This document shows, piece by piece, positions 1 to 6,354 of a stretch of 17,891 nucleotides of DNA; the first letter of the stretch is position 1; every line of letters starts with the position of its first letter. The translations under genes and the position numbers were made by a program. Origin of the DNA: an uncultured Campylobacter sp. (GTDB lineage Bacteria; Campylobacterota; Campylobacteria; Campylobacterales; Campylobacteraceae); NCBI RefSeq assembly GCF_937997405.1, contig NZ_CALKTL010000109.1, positions 1 to 17,891 on the forward strand. The letters run 5' to 3'. The notes below the pieces were generated by a model that was not told the DNA's origin, searched no databases, and worked only from the letters and a program-made list of their open reading frames with translations.

Positions 1-770
1 CTGATTAGATCCAGATACGCAAGTGCGGGCTTTATCATCAAGATATCCGCTCCCTGCGCCTCGTCCTGCAGGCTTTCGTTGATCGCCTCAAATCTATTTG
101 CGGGATCCATCTGGTAGCTGCTGCGGTCGCCGAAACTAGGCGCTGATTCCGCCACGTCGCGAAACGGCCCGTAATAGCCGCTGGCAAACTTGCTCGAATA
201 CGCCATAATCGGCAAATTTTCAAATCCGCCGCGATCGAGCGTCTCTCGCAAGGTAGCGATAATACCGTCCATCATGCCGCTGGGTGCGATCATATCCGCG
301 CCCGCTTTGGCGTGGATGAGCGCCTGCTGCGCCGAAATTTCAAGCGTCGCGTCGTTATCCACCGTCTGATGCACATGATCGATGATGCCGCAGTGACCGT
401 GGTCGGTGTATTCGCAAAAGCACAGATCGGTGATGACGAGCAAATTTGGAAATTTAGCCTTTATAGCGCGCAGCGAAGTAGCGATGATGCCGTCCTCGCT
501 TAGCGCATCCGAGCCGATGCTGTCCTTTAGCGAAGGAATTCCAAAAAGTAAAATTTTATCTAGTCCTAGCGTCAAAAGGGTCTCGCACTCTTTTAAAATT
601 TCGTCCAAGCTCATCTGAAATACGCCGGGCATCGAGGCGATCTCCTTTTTGATGCCGCTTCCTTCCACCACGAAAAGCGGATAGATTAGAAAGCGGGTTT
701 GCAGATCGGTTTGTCGCACCAGATCCCTAAGCGCGGGGTTTATTCGTAGGCGTCTAAATCGTTTAAACAT
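1..770 (-). CDS. hemB: Delta-aminolevulinic acid dehydratase (porphobilinogen synthase), 3' end cut off
   Basis: HemB condenses two 5-aminolevulinate molecules to porphobilinogen, the second common step of tetrapyrrole (haem) synthesis in the cytoplasm. I translated the minus strand from the ATG at 768-770. It stays open for 256 codons to the window edge, against about 325 for the family, so the last fifth is missing. Visible motifs are the zinc-site cysteines C117, C119 and C127 in DLCFCEYTDHGHCG, then MMDG near 166-169, K194 in YSSKFAS, and the Schiff-base lysine K247 in MIKPAL. The start is supported by an AAGGA-type ribosome binding site 7 bases upstream. It diverges from ribA across a 62-bp spacer. 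A second haem gene, hemE, lies 10 kb away in this window and is not in the same operon. The identification is secure. Confidence 0.97.
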   Translation of the reverse strand, partial: MFKRFRRLRINPALRDLVRQTDLQTRFLIYPLFVVEGSGIKKEIASMPGVFQMSLDEILKECETLLTLGLDKILLFGIPSLKDSIGSDALSEDGIIATSLRAIKAKFPNLLVITDLCFCEYTDHGHCGIIDHVHQTVDNDATLEISAQQALIHAKAGADMIAPSGMMDGIIATLRETLDRGGFENLPIMAYSSKFASGYYGPFRDVAESAPSFGDRSSYQMDPANRFEAINESLQDEAQGADILMIKPALAYLDLI

Positions 771-792
771 TATTTTTCCTTTTTTAGCTAGA

Positions 793-817
793 ATTGTGAG
801 ATTTATAATATCACAAT
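793..817. promoter_or_regulatory. Near-perfect palindrome over divergent hemB/ribA promoters
   Basis: The arms ATTGTGAGATT (793-803) and AATATCACAAT (807-817) are reverse complements except for one base pair, around a 3-base centre. The plus-strand box TATAAT (804-809) is a good ribA -10, 24 bases before its ATG. On the minus strand the same place reads TATTAT (805-810), a possible hemB -10. A dimeric repressor bound here could block both promoters. The half-site TGTGA recalls CRP-type sites, but the spacing (11 bases instead of 6) does not fit CRP. The palindrome and -10 box are seen directly; the regulatory role is inferred. Confidence 0.55.
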
Positions 818-833
818 CGGAGTAAATTTAAGC

Positions 834-1394
834 ATGGATATAAAAATTTCAGAGGTCGCAAATCTCCCCTCCCGCTTCGGAAGCTTCCGCGTTCAGTCGT
901 TTAAGCAAGGCGAGAAAGAGCATCTAGTGATATTTAAGCAACCTTTGGATGGCGTCGTAAACGTGCGGATCCACTCGGAGTGCCTTACCGGCGATGCGAT
1001 CGGCAGCCTAAAGTGCGACTGCGGCGAACAGCTCGAAGCGAGCCTAAAATATATTGAAGAGCATGGCGGCATGGTGATCTATCTGCGTCAAGAGGGGCGT
1101 AATATCGGGCTTTTTAATAAAATCAACGCCTACGCTCTGCAAGATCAGGGGCTCGATACGATCGAAGCAAACCATCAGCTCGGCTTCAAAGCAGACGAGC
1201 GAACCTACGAGATCGTGGATTTCATACTCGCTCATTTTGGAGTTTCACGCATAAATCTGCTTACGAACAACCCGCAAAAGCTGCACGATCTGAAAGTCGA
1301 AGTGGTCGCGCGCGTGCCAATAATCATCACGCCGAATAAATTTAATGAAAACTATCTGCGCGTCAAAAAAGAGCAGATGGGGCATCTGCTGTGA
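834..1394 (+). CDS. ribA: GTP cyclohydrolase II
   Basis: RibA opens the imidazole ring of GTP, releasing formate and pyrophosphate, to give the pyrimidine precursor of riboflavin; this is the first committed step of the pathway. The 186-residue protein is a full-length stand-alone enzyme, not fused to a RibB domain. It shows RIHSEC with zinc ligands C50, C61 and C63 (GSLKCDCG), YLRQEGRNIGL at 83-93, the ADERTYE segment at 120-126 holding the catalytic Asp/Arg pair, and LLTNNPQK at 142-149. The ATG at 834 has GGAG 11 bases upstream and a TATAAT box at 804-809. Its TGA overlaps the GTG start of rsmG, so the two genes are translationally coupled. No FMN riboswitch fits in the short leader. Confidence 0.97.
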   Translation: MDIKISEVANLPSRFGSFRVQSFKQGEKEHLVIFKQPLDGVVNVRIHSECLTGDAIGSLKCDCGEQLEASLKYIEEHGGMVIYLRQEGRNIGLFNKINAYALQDQGLDTIEANHQLGFKADERTYEIVDFILAHFGVSRINLLTNNPQKLHDLKVEVVARVPIIITPNKFNENYLRVKKEQMGHLL

Positions 1395-1969
1395 AGCTTG
1401 CGCCGAGCGAGAACTTTAACGAGCAGATCGCTAAATTTAAAGCCTGTCTGCAAAAATTTAACCGCGTCCATAGCCTCACGAATTACGACGATTTGGACGC
1501 GGTGGTGCGAGACAGCCTAAGCGGAGCGAATTTCATACCGCGCTATCCGCGCATCGCGTGTGACATCGGCTCGGGAGCCGGCTTTCCGGGGATCTTTTTG
1601 GCACTCGCGCTGCCGCTGTGCGAGTGGCATCTGTTTGAGCCAAATCAAAAAAAAGCGGCGTTTCTAACCTACGCGAAGGTTAGTCTTGCGCTAGCTAACG
1701 TAAAAATCCACGCCGAACGCGTGCAAGACGGCGCAAAGCTGCGCGCCGATCTGATAAGCTCTCGGGCTTTGATGAACGCGCGAAGCTTAATTGAAATTTG
1801 CCGCGGCTTTTATGATGAAAACACTATGTTTTTGCTCTACAAAGGCTCGGGCGCAGAGGCGGAAGCGGCGGAATTCTGCAAGGAATTTGCAAGCGCGCGC
1901 TGCGAAATTTTTAGCGGCGAAAACGCTTTGAAAAATAGAAAATTTTTAGTGATCAAAGGGGTGAAATAA
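1391..1969 (+). CDS. rsmG: 16S rRNA (guanine-527-N7)-methyltransferase RsmG (GidB)
   Basis: RsmG uses S-adenosylmethionine to methylate N7 of G527 in 16S rRNA; loss of the enzyme gives low-level streptomycin resistance in several bacteria. The 192-residue protein has the class I SAM-binding loop DIGSGAGFPGI at 58-68 and the acidic strand end HLFEPNQKKAAFL near 85-97, which is characteristic of RsmG. Later comes SSRAL (about 118-122), the counterpart of the family's SRA segment. It starts with GTG at 1391, overlapping the ribA stop by four bases (GTGA). Its TAA shares one base with the ATG of the next gene. The same ribA-gidB order is recalled from C. jejuni. Identification is secure; the GTG start is favoured by the overlap. 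Confidence 0.95.
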   Translation: MKLAPSENFNEQIAKFKACLQKFNRVHSLTNYDDLDAVVRDSLSGANFIPRYPRIACDIGSGAGFPGIFLALALPLCEWHLFEPNQKKAAFLTYAKVSLALANVKIHAERVQDGAKLRADLISSRALMNARSLIEICRGFYDENTMFLLYKGSGAEAEAAEFCKEFASARCEIFSGENALKNRKFLVIKGVK

Positions 1970-2175
1970 TGGGAAAAATTCTAGCCGTCGCCGTCATCGC
2001 GGCGCTCATATATTTTTTGATAGTGCCTAGATTTCGCATAAAGAAAAAGGATGATGCGACCGAGCTTTTGGCGTGCGACGAGTGCGGGACATATTTTAGC
2101 AGCGATGAGCTTGCTCTGCGCGATAAAAAGCGCCTTTGCAAATCCTGCGAAGCCAAACTAAGGGGCGGCAAATGA
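1969..2175 (+). CDS. Small membrane-anchored zinc-ribbon protein (PP0621-like)
   Basis: This is a 68-residue protein. Residues 1-22 form one hydrophobic helix (KILAVAVIAALIYFLIVP), followed by a basic stretch RFRIKKK that should stay in the cytoplasm. The C-terminal half has two CxxC pairs, CDEC and CKSC, 22 residues apart, typical of a zinc ribbon. The layout (N-terminal membrane helix plus short C-terminal Cys motif) matches the uncharacterised PP0621 family as I recall it. No enzymatic function can be assigned. The ATG overlaps the rsmG stop by one base, and its own TGA overlaps the next ATG, so it is cotranscribed with both. Confidence 0.8.
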   Translation: MGKILAVAVIAALIYFLIVPRFRIKKKDDATELLACDECGTYFSSDELALRDKKRLCKSCEAKLRGGK

Positions 2176-2714
2176 TCATCCTAGGCCACGCGCTCGTGCC
2201 CTACGAGCCGCTGTATCTCATCAAAAACGGCGACGAAGTTTTCAAATACGACAATCTGCTCTTTAAATTTAACGACAGACTCATCGCCGCGGCGCAAAAG
2301 GCGCAGAAAAAATTTAGCGTCATCACGAATGATATAAATGAAATTTTACTCGCAAACGGCGCAGGCGCGCGCTTCATCATCGTGGATAAAAAATCAGCCG
2401 CGGGCGCACAAAAGCTAGCCAATGATTATCTTTTCGACGCCAAGATCGCGATGTTTATCGGCTCTGCGCGGGCGCTAAAAAACTTAGCCGAGCTCGGAAT
2501 CGATACGGCGATCTTTAAAGACGCGATCGCAAACGCGCCCAAATCGCTACTTGCAAGCATCGGAGACAGCGTAGGCTCGAAATTTCACTTCGGGCTTCCG
2601 AAAAAAGATGAAATTTTTGACGGCGCGCAAAAGCTCGCGGATAAAATTTCGGCTCTGGATAAAAAGCTAAGCGCGCCCGCAGCCGGCAAAAACGACGATA
2701 TCTGGAAAAAATAG
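2172..2714 (+). CDS. Conserved-looking hypothetical protein, 180 residues, function unknown
   Basis: I do not recognise this protein. It starts IILGHALVPYEPLYLI and is rich in Ala, Lys and Asp. It has alternating hydrophobic strands and helices (ARFIIVDKK, DAKIAMFIGS, IDTAIFKDAI) that suggest an alpha/beta, possibly Rossmann-like, soluble fold. There is no signal peptide or membrane helix. The C-terminus (KNDDIWKK) is charged. The frame is open upstream to an ATG at 2136, but the ATG at 2172 is the better start: it overlaps the previous stop as ATGA and has AGGGG at a normal distance. As last gene of the ribA-rsmG-zinc-ribbon cluster it is probably cotranscribed. No terminator is obvious after its TAG. 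Confidence 0.75.
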   Translation: MIILGHALVPYEPLYLIKNGDEVFKYDNLLFKFNDRLIAAAQKAQKKFSVITNDINEILLANGAGARFIIVDKKSAAGAQKLANDYLFDAKIAMFIGSARALKNLAELGIDTAIFKDAIANAPKSLLASIGDSVGSKFHFGLPKKDEIFDGAQKLADKISALDKKLSAPAAGKNDDIWKK

Positions 2715-3256
2715 CAAAATCCTAAGCGAATTTGTTCGCGGGCGTAAAATTTCTATGACTCACGCAAATTAAAATTCCGCGCATAATTTTTTTTGCCTAG
2801 CCTCGTGGCTTAGAATTTAACGCGAGGTTTTATCCGCTTATGCGAATTGGATTCTGCGTGGAATTTTGCTCTCTTTCGCAAATTAGAATTCTGCGCGAAA
2901 TTTCACGCGTCCTCTGCGAAATTCTCTCGCTTACTCAATTTAAAATTTTACCCGCTCGGATAGATTTCAATTTTACGTAGAATTTTGCCTGTCCTCGTGG
3001 CAAGAAATTTCAAATAGAATTTTATCCTCCAGCGCGATGCGAAATTTTGCTAAATTTTCTACGCGCTATATAAAATCTATGTAAATTTTACTCGCGCAAT
3101 TAACGTAAATAAAATTCTGCCTCTGACTAAGCTTCATAGAATTTTGTAAAATTTTACTTACAGAACGATATAAATTCCTAGCCATTATTTTAAAATTTAC
3201 TCGCGTTTTAGCTGCTTTTATACGCATGATAAGGATTTTTTAAAGCTAAAATTTTA
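2715..3256. repeat. Repeat-rich intergenic stretch with diverged short repeats
   Basis: No credible gene is present on either strand. The stretch is built from recurring AT blocks (AATTTTGC, AAAATTC, GAAATTT) joined by GC-rich words. Two related copies of a roughly 27-base unit containing CCTCGTGGC lie at 2791-2817 and 2983-3009. Another unit, GCAAATTAAAATTCCGCGC at 2764-2782, recurs diverged at 2842-2860 and 2878-2896. These look like decayed or slowly duplicating intergenic repeats. I see no coding debris, tRNA or transposase. Confidence 0.5.
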
Positions 3257-3262
3257 TATAAT
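3257..3262 (+). promoter_or_regulatory. -10 box of the CLC gene promoter
   Basis: A perfect TATAAT lies 24 bases before the TTG start, preceded by T-rich and AAAATTTT sequence. In Campylobacter, sigma-70 promoters have a strong -10 and periodic T-rich upstream sequence in place of a -35 box, and this fits. The leader would be about 17 bases long. Confidence 0.55.
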
Positions 3263-3285
3263 TATGCGTTTCAAAAAGGCATATT

Positions 3286-4488
3286 TTGAGTACTAAATTC
3301 TTTCTAGCGATCCTTGCGATAGGCGTTATAATGGGGCTTTGCGCAGGGCTCTTAAACTTCGGCATCAACGAAATTGAAACTTTTGCTTTCGGGCATAATG
3401 ATGAGGAATTTCACATTATCACGGAGCAAACCACTGCGCTTAGGCGCTTTCTTAGCGTCCTCGCAGCTGGCGCAATCGTAACTTTAATTAGAATTCTGCT
3501 AATAAGACTAAAACCTTTTTTAAACGTATCTTCGATGATGGATGGGCGAAATCCGCCGTTTTGGCAAAATTTAATCCACTCGGTTTTGCAGCTAGTAGCC
3601 ATCGCTCTGGGCGCACCGGTAGGCAGCGAGGCTGCTCCGCGCGAGCTAGGTGGCTTATTTGCAGCTAAAATTTGCCGCGCCTTAAATATCGGCGGAGATG
3701 AGCTTCGGCTATTTGTCGCATGCGGCGCTGGAGCGGGACTAGGCGCTGCATATAACGTCCCGCTAGCGGGCGCGCTTTTTAGCCTAGAAATTTTGCTTAA
3801 AAGCTTCGATACTCGAGCAATTTTATGCGCTTTTGCCACAAGTGCGGTGGCTACAGCTACAGCGGAATTTGGAGCTTCAAAAGAAATTTATTACGCGGTT
3901 TCGAACTTCGCCCCTACCCCGCAGAATTTACTCGCAGCGGCGCTAATCGGGCTTGTCACGGGAGTCACAGCGAAATACTTCCAAGACGGGGTGCGTTTGT
4001 GCGAAAAGCTGCGCATAAAAAGCCTTAAAATCGCGCTTACACTGCCATTTGCATTCTTGCTTACCGCGGCGATCGGCGCATACGTACCAGAAATTTTAGG
4101 TAACGGGCGCTCCGCAGCGCAGTTTGCTTTCAACTCCACATCCTTCAGCCCCTATTTGCTTGCGATTTTGCTTTGTAAGGCATTTTGCATTTTGATGATC
4201 TTTCGCTGCGGCGGATACGGCGGCACGCTAACGCCAAGCTTCGCGCTAGGTGCAGTTTTGGGGCTATGCGTAGGATTTGCGATCGGCGAAATTCTACCTA
4301 TTAGCCTAAGCGCAGCGGGGGTTTGTGGAGGGGCTGCCTTTTTAGCGATCAACTTAAACGCGCCGCTTTGCGCCTTTGCCCTAAGTGCAGGATTTTGCGG
4401 ACTAAATATCAACTCATATTCGGTCATCGTTTTTAGCATCGTATGCGCCGTGATTGCTAGAAATTTACTGACGAAAAATTTAGCGTAG
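3286..4488 (+). CDS. CLC-family chloride channel/antiporter homologue with variant motifs
   Basis: This is an integral inner-membrane protein of 400 residues, about the size of the compact bacterial CLC fold and without CBS domains. Hydrophobic helices run through nearly the whole length. Family marks are GAPVGSEAAPRELGG (109-123; usual GxxxGREGP, gating glutamate E115 kept), GAGAGLGAAYNVPLAGALFSLE ending near 168, and GGYGGTLTPSF (309-319; usual GGxFxP region). The first signature GSGIP is not visible; its place near 80-88 reads NVSSMMDGR. The residue after E168 is Ile, where E. coli ClcA has its internal proton glutamate. The start is TTG with AAGG upstream, just after a TATAAT box. The ion and whether it is a channel or exchanger cannot be told. 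No operon partner; the next gene has its own leader. Confidence 0.88.
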   Translation: MSTKFFLAILAIGVIMGLCAGLLNFGINEIETFAFGHNDEEFHIITEQTTALRRFLSVLAAGAIVTLIRILLIRLKPFLNVSSMMDGRNPPFWQNLIHSVLQLVAIALGAPVGSEAAPRELGGLFAAKICRALNIGGDELRLFVACGAGAGLGAAYNVPLAGALFSLEILLKSFDTRAILCAFATSAVATATAEFGASKEIYYAVSNFAPTPQNLLAAALIGLVTGVTAKYFQDGVRLCEKLRIKSLKIALTLPFAFLLTAAIGAYVPEILGNGRSAAQFAFNSTSFSPYLLAILLCKAFCILMIFRCGGYGGTLTPSFALGAVLGLCVGFAIGEILPISLSAAGVCGGAAFLAINLNAPLCAFALSAGFCGLNINSYSVIVFSIVCAVIARNLLTKNLA

Positions 4489-4490
4489 TC

Positions 4491-4640
4491 GCAGCGCTGA
4501 TAATTCATACGCTGCAAATCTGAATAGACGGGCGCGGCGATGATGGTCCAAGAACCTGCCCCGTCAGCATAGAGTGAGCGCGGTAGGTCGCAACATTGGG
4601 CTAGGGCGGAGCCGTAAGGATATGCGCCTAAGCTGATCGT
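4491..4640 (-). pseudogene. Possible short gene remnant between the CLC gene and kbp
   Basis: On the minus strand one frame reads through 4491-4640 as a protein-like segment with motifs such as GAYPYGSALAQC and YADGAGSWTIIAAPVYSD. It is more varied in composition than the usual AAATTT-type gap sequence here. It has no start codon of its own: the open frame only begins inside the kbp leader. It ends by running into the CLC gene antisense, so it is not an intact gene. I do not recognise the family. The plus strand has a GCAGCG/CGCTGC inverted repeat (4491-4496, 4510-4515) that could instead be a weak terminator for the CLC gene. Confidence 0.2.
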
Positions 4641-4687
4641 TGGTAAATTTAAGATAAAATTTTGCCACTTTAACCAAAGGAGAAAAC

Positions 4688-5110
4688 ATGGGTTTACTTT
4701 CATTCGTAGCCGAAGCAGGCAAGAAACTACTAGGTCTAGGCGATGACGCCAAGCACGTAAAAGACGAGATCGCCACCAATCTCAGCTCTACGCCGGTAGA
4801 GGGGCTAGAGGTCGAGGTGCAGGGCGACACCGTCAAAATCAGCGGCAACGCCGATAAGGAAACTCTCGAAAAAGCAGCCCTCATCGCGGGCAACACAGCA
4901 GGCATTAAAAACGTGCAAATCGAGGGCATTAGAGAGGATAGCGCCGAGAACTACTACACCATCGTAAAGGGCGACAACCTATCTAAAATCGCGAAGAAAT
5001 TCTACGGCGACGCGAACAAATACAAGATTATTTTCGACGCCAACCGCGAGGTTATCAAGGACGCAAACCTCATCTATCCGGGGCAGAAGATTAGAATTCC
5101 AAAAGCTTAA
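4688..5110 (+). CDS. kbp: BON-LysM protein of the Kbp/YgaU family
   Basis: The 140-residue protein closely follows E. coli Kbp (YgaU, 149 residues), a small cytoplasmic potassium-binding protein involved in the response to external K+. It opens with MGLLSFVAEAGKKL as in E. coli. A BON domain spans about 22-80 (VEGLEVEVQGDTVKISGNA) and a LysM domain about 89-138 (YYTIVKGDNLSKIAKKFYGD to IYPGQKIRIPKA). It has no signal peptide. A strong AAAGGAG lies before the ATG, and a GATAAAAT box at 4653-4660 is a possible -10. It appears monocistronic. Family assignment is firm; the K+-binding role is transferred from E. coli. Confidence 0.9.
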   Translation: MGLLSFVAEAGKKLLGLGDDAKHVKDEIATNLSSTPVEGLEVEVQGDTVKISGNADKETLEKAALIAGNTAGIKNVQIEGIREDSAENYYTIVKGDNLSKIAKKFYGDANKYKIIFDANREVIKDANLIYPGQKIRIPKA

Positions 5111-5399
5111 ACTCGTCTTTGAATGCCGCAGCTTGATTTTTTGCAAGCCGCGAATTTTACTTTTGCGAACATTGCGCTGCGTTTATGCGAACTGCGTTTT
5201 ATAAACCTGCGACGCAGCGCGATTTTGGCGAGCTAAATTTTACTAGTTAGCGAGGCGCCGCGGTCTTTACGTTTTACGAGGCACGGTTTTACGAGCCTGT
5301 TGCGGCGGATAGTAATTTATCCACCGCACTTGCTGCGCGCTGCCATCCTATTTGAGAACATATAAAACGCTTTGAAATTCTATTTATAAAGAGCTAAAT
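5111..5399. other. Intergenic gap with two weak hairpins
   Basis: No gene is seen. Just after kbp, GCAGCTTG (5128-5135) pairs imperfectly with CAAGCCGC (5144-5151) around a T-rich loop, a weak candidate terminator. A second hairpin at 5302-5327 pairs GCGGCGGAT with ATCCACCGC (one mismatch) around an 8-base loop, without a following T-run. A TATAAA at 5361-5366 is a possible -10 for the next gene. Confidence 0.35.
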
Positions 5400-6068
5400 T
5401 TGGATAAATTTAAAATCAGCACTACGCTAGAAAAGGCCAAGTCTAGGGATTACGACAAATATCCGATAATCATCAAAGACAACGCGATAGAGATGATAAA
5501 GCTATATCTGCCGATTGTATTTATTTTGGACTTTCTTTCACATTTTGCACCATACAGACCACCACATCCAGGAGAGCTAAATGAACGCCCAAAAGAGCTA
5601 GGAAGTTGCTATATTAAATTTAAAAATTCCGCCATAGAATATTTTTCTACGAAGAAGAATTTAGTCCTGCTCGAAATAAAATTATCAAATATAGTGGGGA
5701 TAAAACGAACCTTTGGGCCTTCCCAACCCCAATTGCCGACAATCACAAAAAAGTTTGTAATTAGCGTCGTTATGATCTACTTCGTTTTGATGTCTACGGT
5801 TTTTTACTTTAAGGGCTATGCAATAGCCCCATTCATAGTGCCGATAGCATTTGGGCTCGGCATGCTTCCATTGCTAATTTTTAGGATAATAAACGGGCTA
5901 GGGCTTGGACTGGATATGCTAAGCGGCGATAGTTTGATTATCTTTGATAAGCATTTCATTATCGACGCCTCGATTTTAACGAGCAGCGAATACAAGGAGC
6001 TAAAAACCTATTTTCTATTAAAAACGGGAAAAAATTTAGATAAAATTCGGCCGCAAATTTTTATATAA
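5400..6068 (+). CDS. Membrane protein of unknown function, AT-rich
   Basis: This is a 222-residue protein I do not recognise. The charged N-terminus (about 1-35) is followed by a hydrophobic segment LYLPIVFILDFLSHFA. A polar middle then leads to two strong membrane helices, FVISVVMIYFVLMSTVFYF and FIVPIAFGLGMLPLLIF. The C-terminal 50 residues are soluble-looking, with LIIFDKHFIIDASIL and many Lys. The short polar stretch with a reactive-looking Cys (GSCYIKF) has no known motif. The start TTG at 5400 has a weak AGAG upstream; no ATG lies nearby in frame before residue 33, so the start is uncertain. The codon mix is clearly more AT-rich than in neighbouring genes, suggesting transfer. Coding-like debris follows directly. 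Confidence 0.65.
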   Translation: MDKFKISTTLEKAKSRDYDKYPIIIKDNAIEMIKLYLPIVFILDFLSHFAPYRPPHPGELNERPKELGSCYIKFKNSAIEYFSTKKNLVLLEIKLSNIVGIKRTFGPSQPQLPTITKKFVISVVMIYFVLMSTVFYFKGYAIAPFIVPIAFGLGMLPLLIFRIINGLGLGLDMLSGDSLIIFDKHFIIDASILTSSEYKELKTYFLLKTGKNLDKIRPQIFI

Positions 6069-6074
6069 GCTAGG

Positions 6075-6217
6075 AGTAAAGAGCAGGTTTTAGACGTAAA
6101 GCAAGAATTTGATAAGCAGCTAAGCGATAAATATTTAGAAAATAGCCTCGTATGAAATCAAAATTTAATAAAGAGCTAGACGGACCAAATTATCTTTTAA
6201 GAGTTAAAAATTTTTAG
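6075..6217 (+). pseudogene. Coding-like debris after the unknown membrane protein
   Basis: After the TAA at 6066-6068 the same frame stays open for 29 codons, without a start, with a protein-like Lys/Glu-rich reading (SKEQVLDVKQEF, LSDKYLENSLV) up to the TGA at 6153-6155. Overlapping its end in another frame, 6152-6217 encodes a 21-residue peptide beginning MKSKFNKELDGPNYLL, without a ribosome binding site. Both are rich in K, E, N and L like the preceding gene and may be the frameshifted tail of a lost neighbour. No homology can be named. Confidence 0.25.
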
Positions 6218-6226
6218 CAAAAATAC

Positions 6227-6250
6227 CGCCTAAATTTCAAAATTTAGGCG
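6227..6250. terminator. Perfect 11-bp inverted repeat, candidate bidirectional terminator
   Basis: CGCCTAAATTT (6227-6237) and AAATTTAGGCG (6240-6250) are perfectly complementary around 2 bases; as RNA the practical loop would be larger. On the minus strand the hairpin is followed by GTATTTTT, a usable U-tract. On the plus strand no U-tract follows. It separates the debris from the esterase gene. Confidence 0.45.
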
Positions 6251-6282
6251 CGCAGCGGATTTAAGTATTCGCCGAGTTTTGC

Positions 6283-6288
6283 TAAAAT
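6283..6288 (+). promoter_or_regulatory. Candidate -10 box of the esterase gene
   Basis: TAAAAT preceded by TTTTGC resembles Campylobacter sigma-70 -10 regions. It lies 67 bases before the ATG, giving a leader of about 60 bases. Confidence 0.3.
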
Positions 6289-6354
6289 TAGCTTTGTCAC
6301 TAAGCTGCTTGAATAGCTAAAAAGTGGCAACATCAAAATAGAAAGGAGGCGGCA

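Noticed and set aside
834..860. FMN riboswitch in front of ribA
   Set aside because: The hemB-ribA spacer is only 62 bp, too short for the aptamer, and lacks its conserved elements.
2136..2171. Upstream ATG extending the 180-residue protein by 12 codons
   Set aside because: The ATG at 2172 overlaps the previous stop and has a proper ribosome binding site; the extension would overlap the zinc-ribbon gene.
3411..3839. 142-codon minus-strand frame inside the CLC gene
   Set aside because: Low-complexity Ala/Pro/Ser reading, antisense to a clear membrane protein; a shadow frame.
4510..4620. SRP RNA or tRNA in the structured-looking stretch after the CLC gene
   Set aside because: No SRP core motif, no cloverleaf with T-loop GGTTCRA and CCA acceptor end could be found on either strand.
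4152..4703. 183-codon minus-strand frame across the end of the CLC gene and the kbp leader
   Set aside because: Most of it is antisense to the CLC gene and it starts inside kbp; only the piece at 4491-4640 looks protein-like and is reported as a possible remnant.
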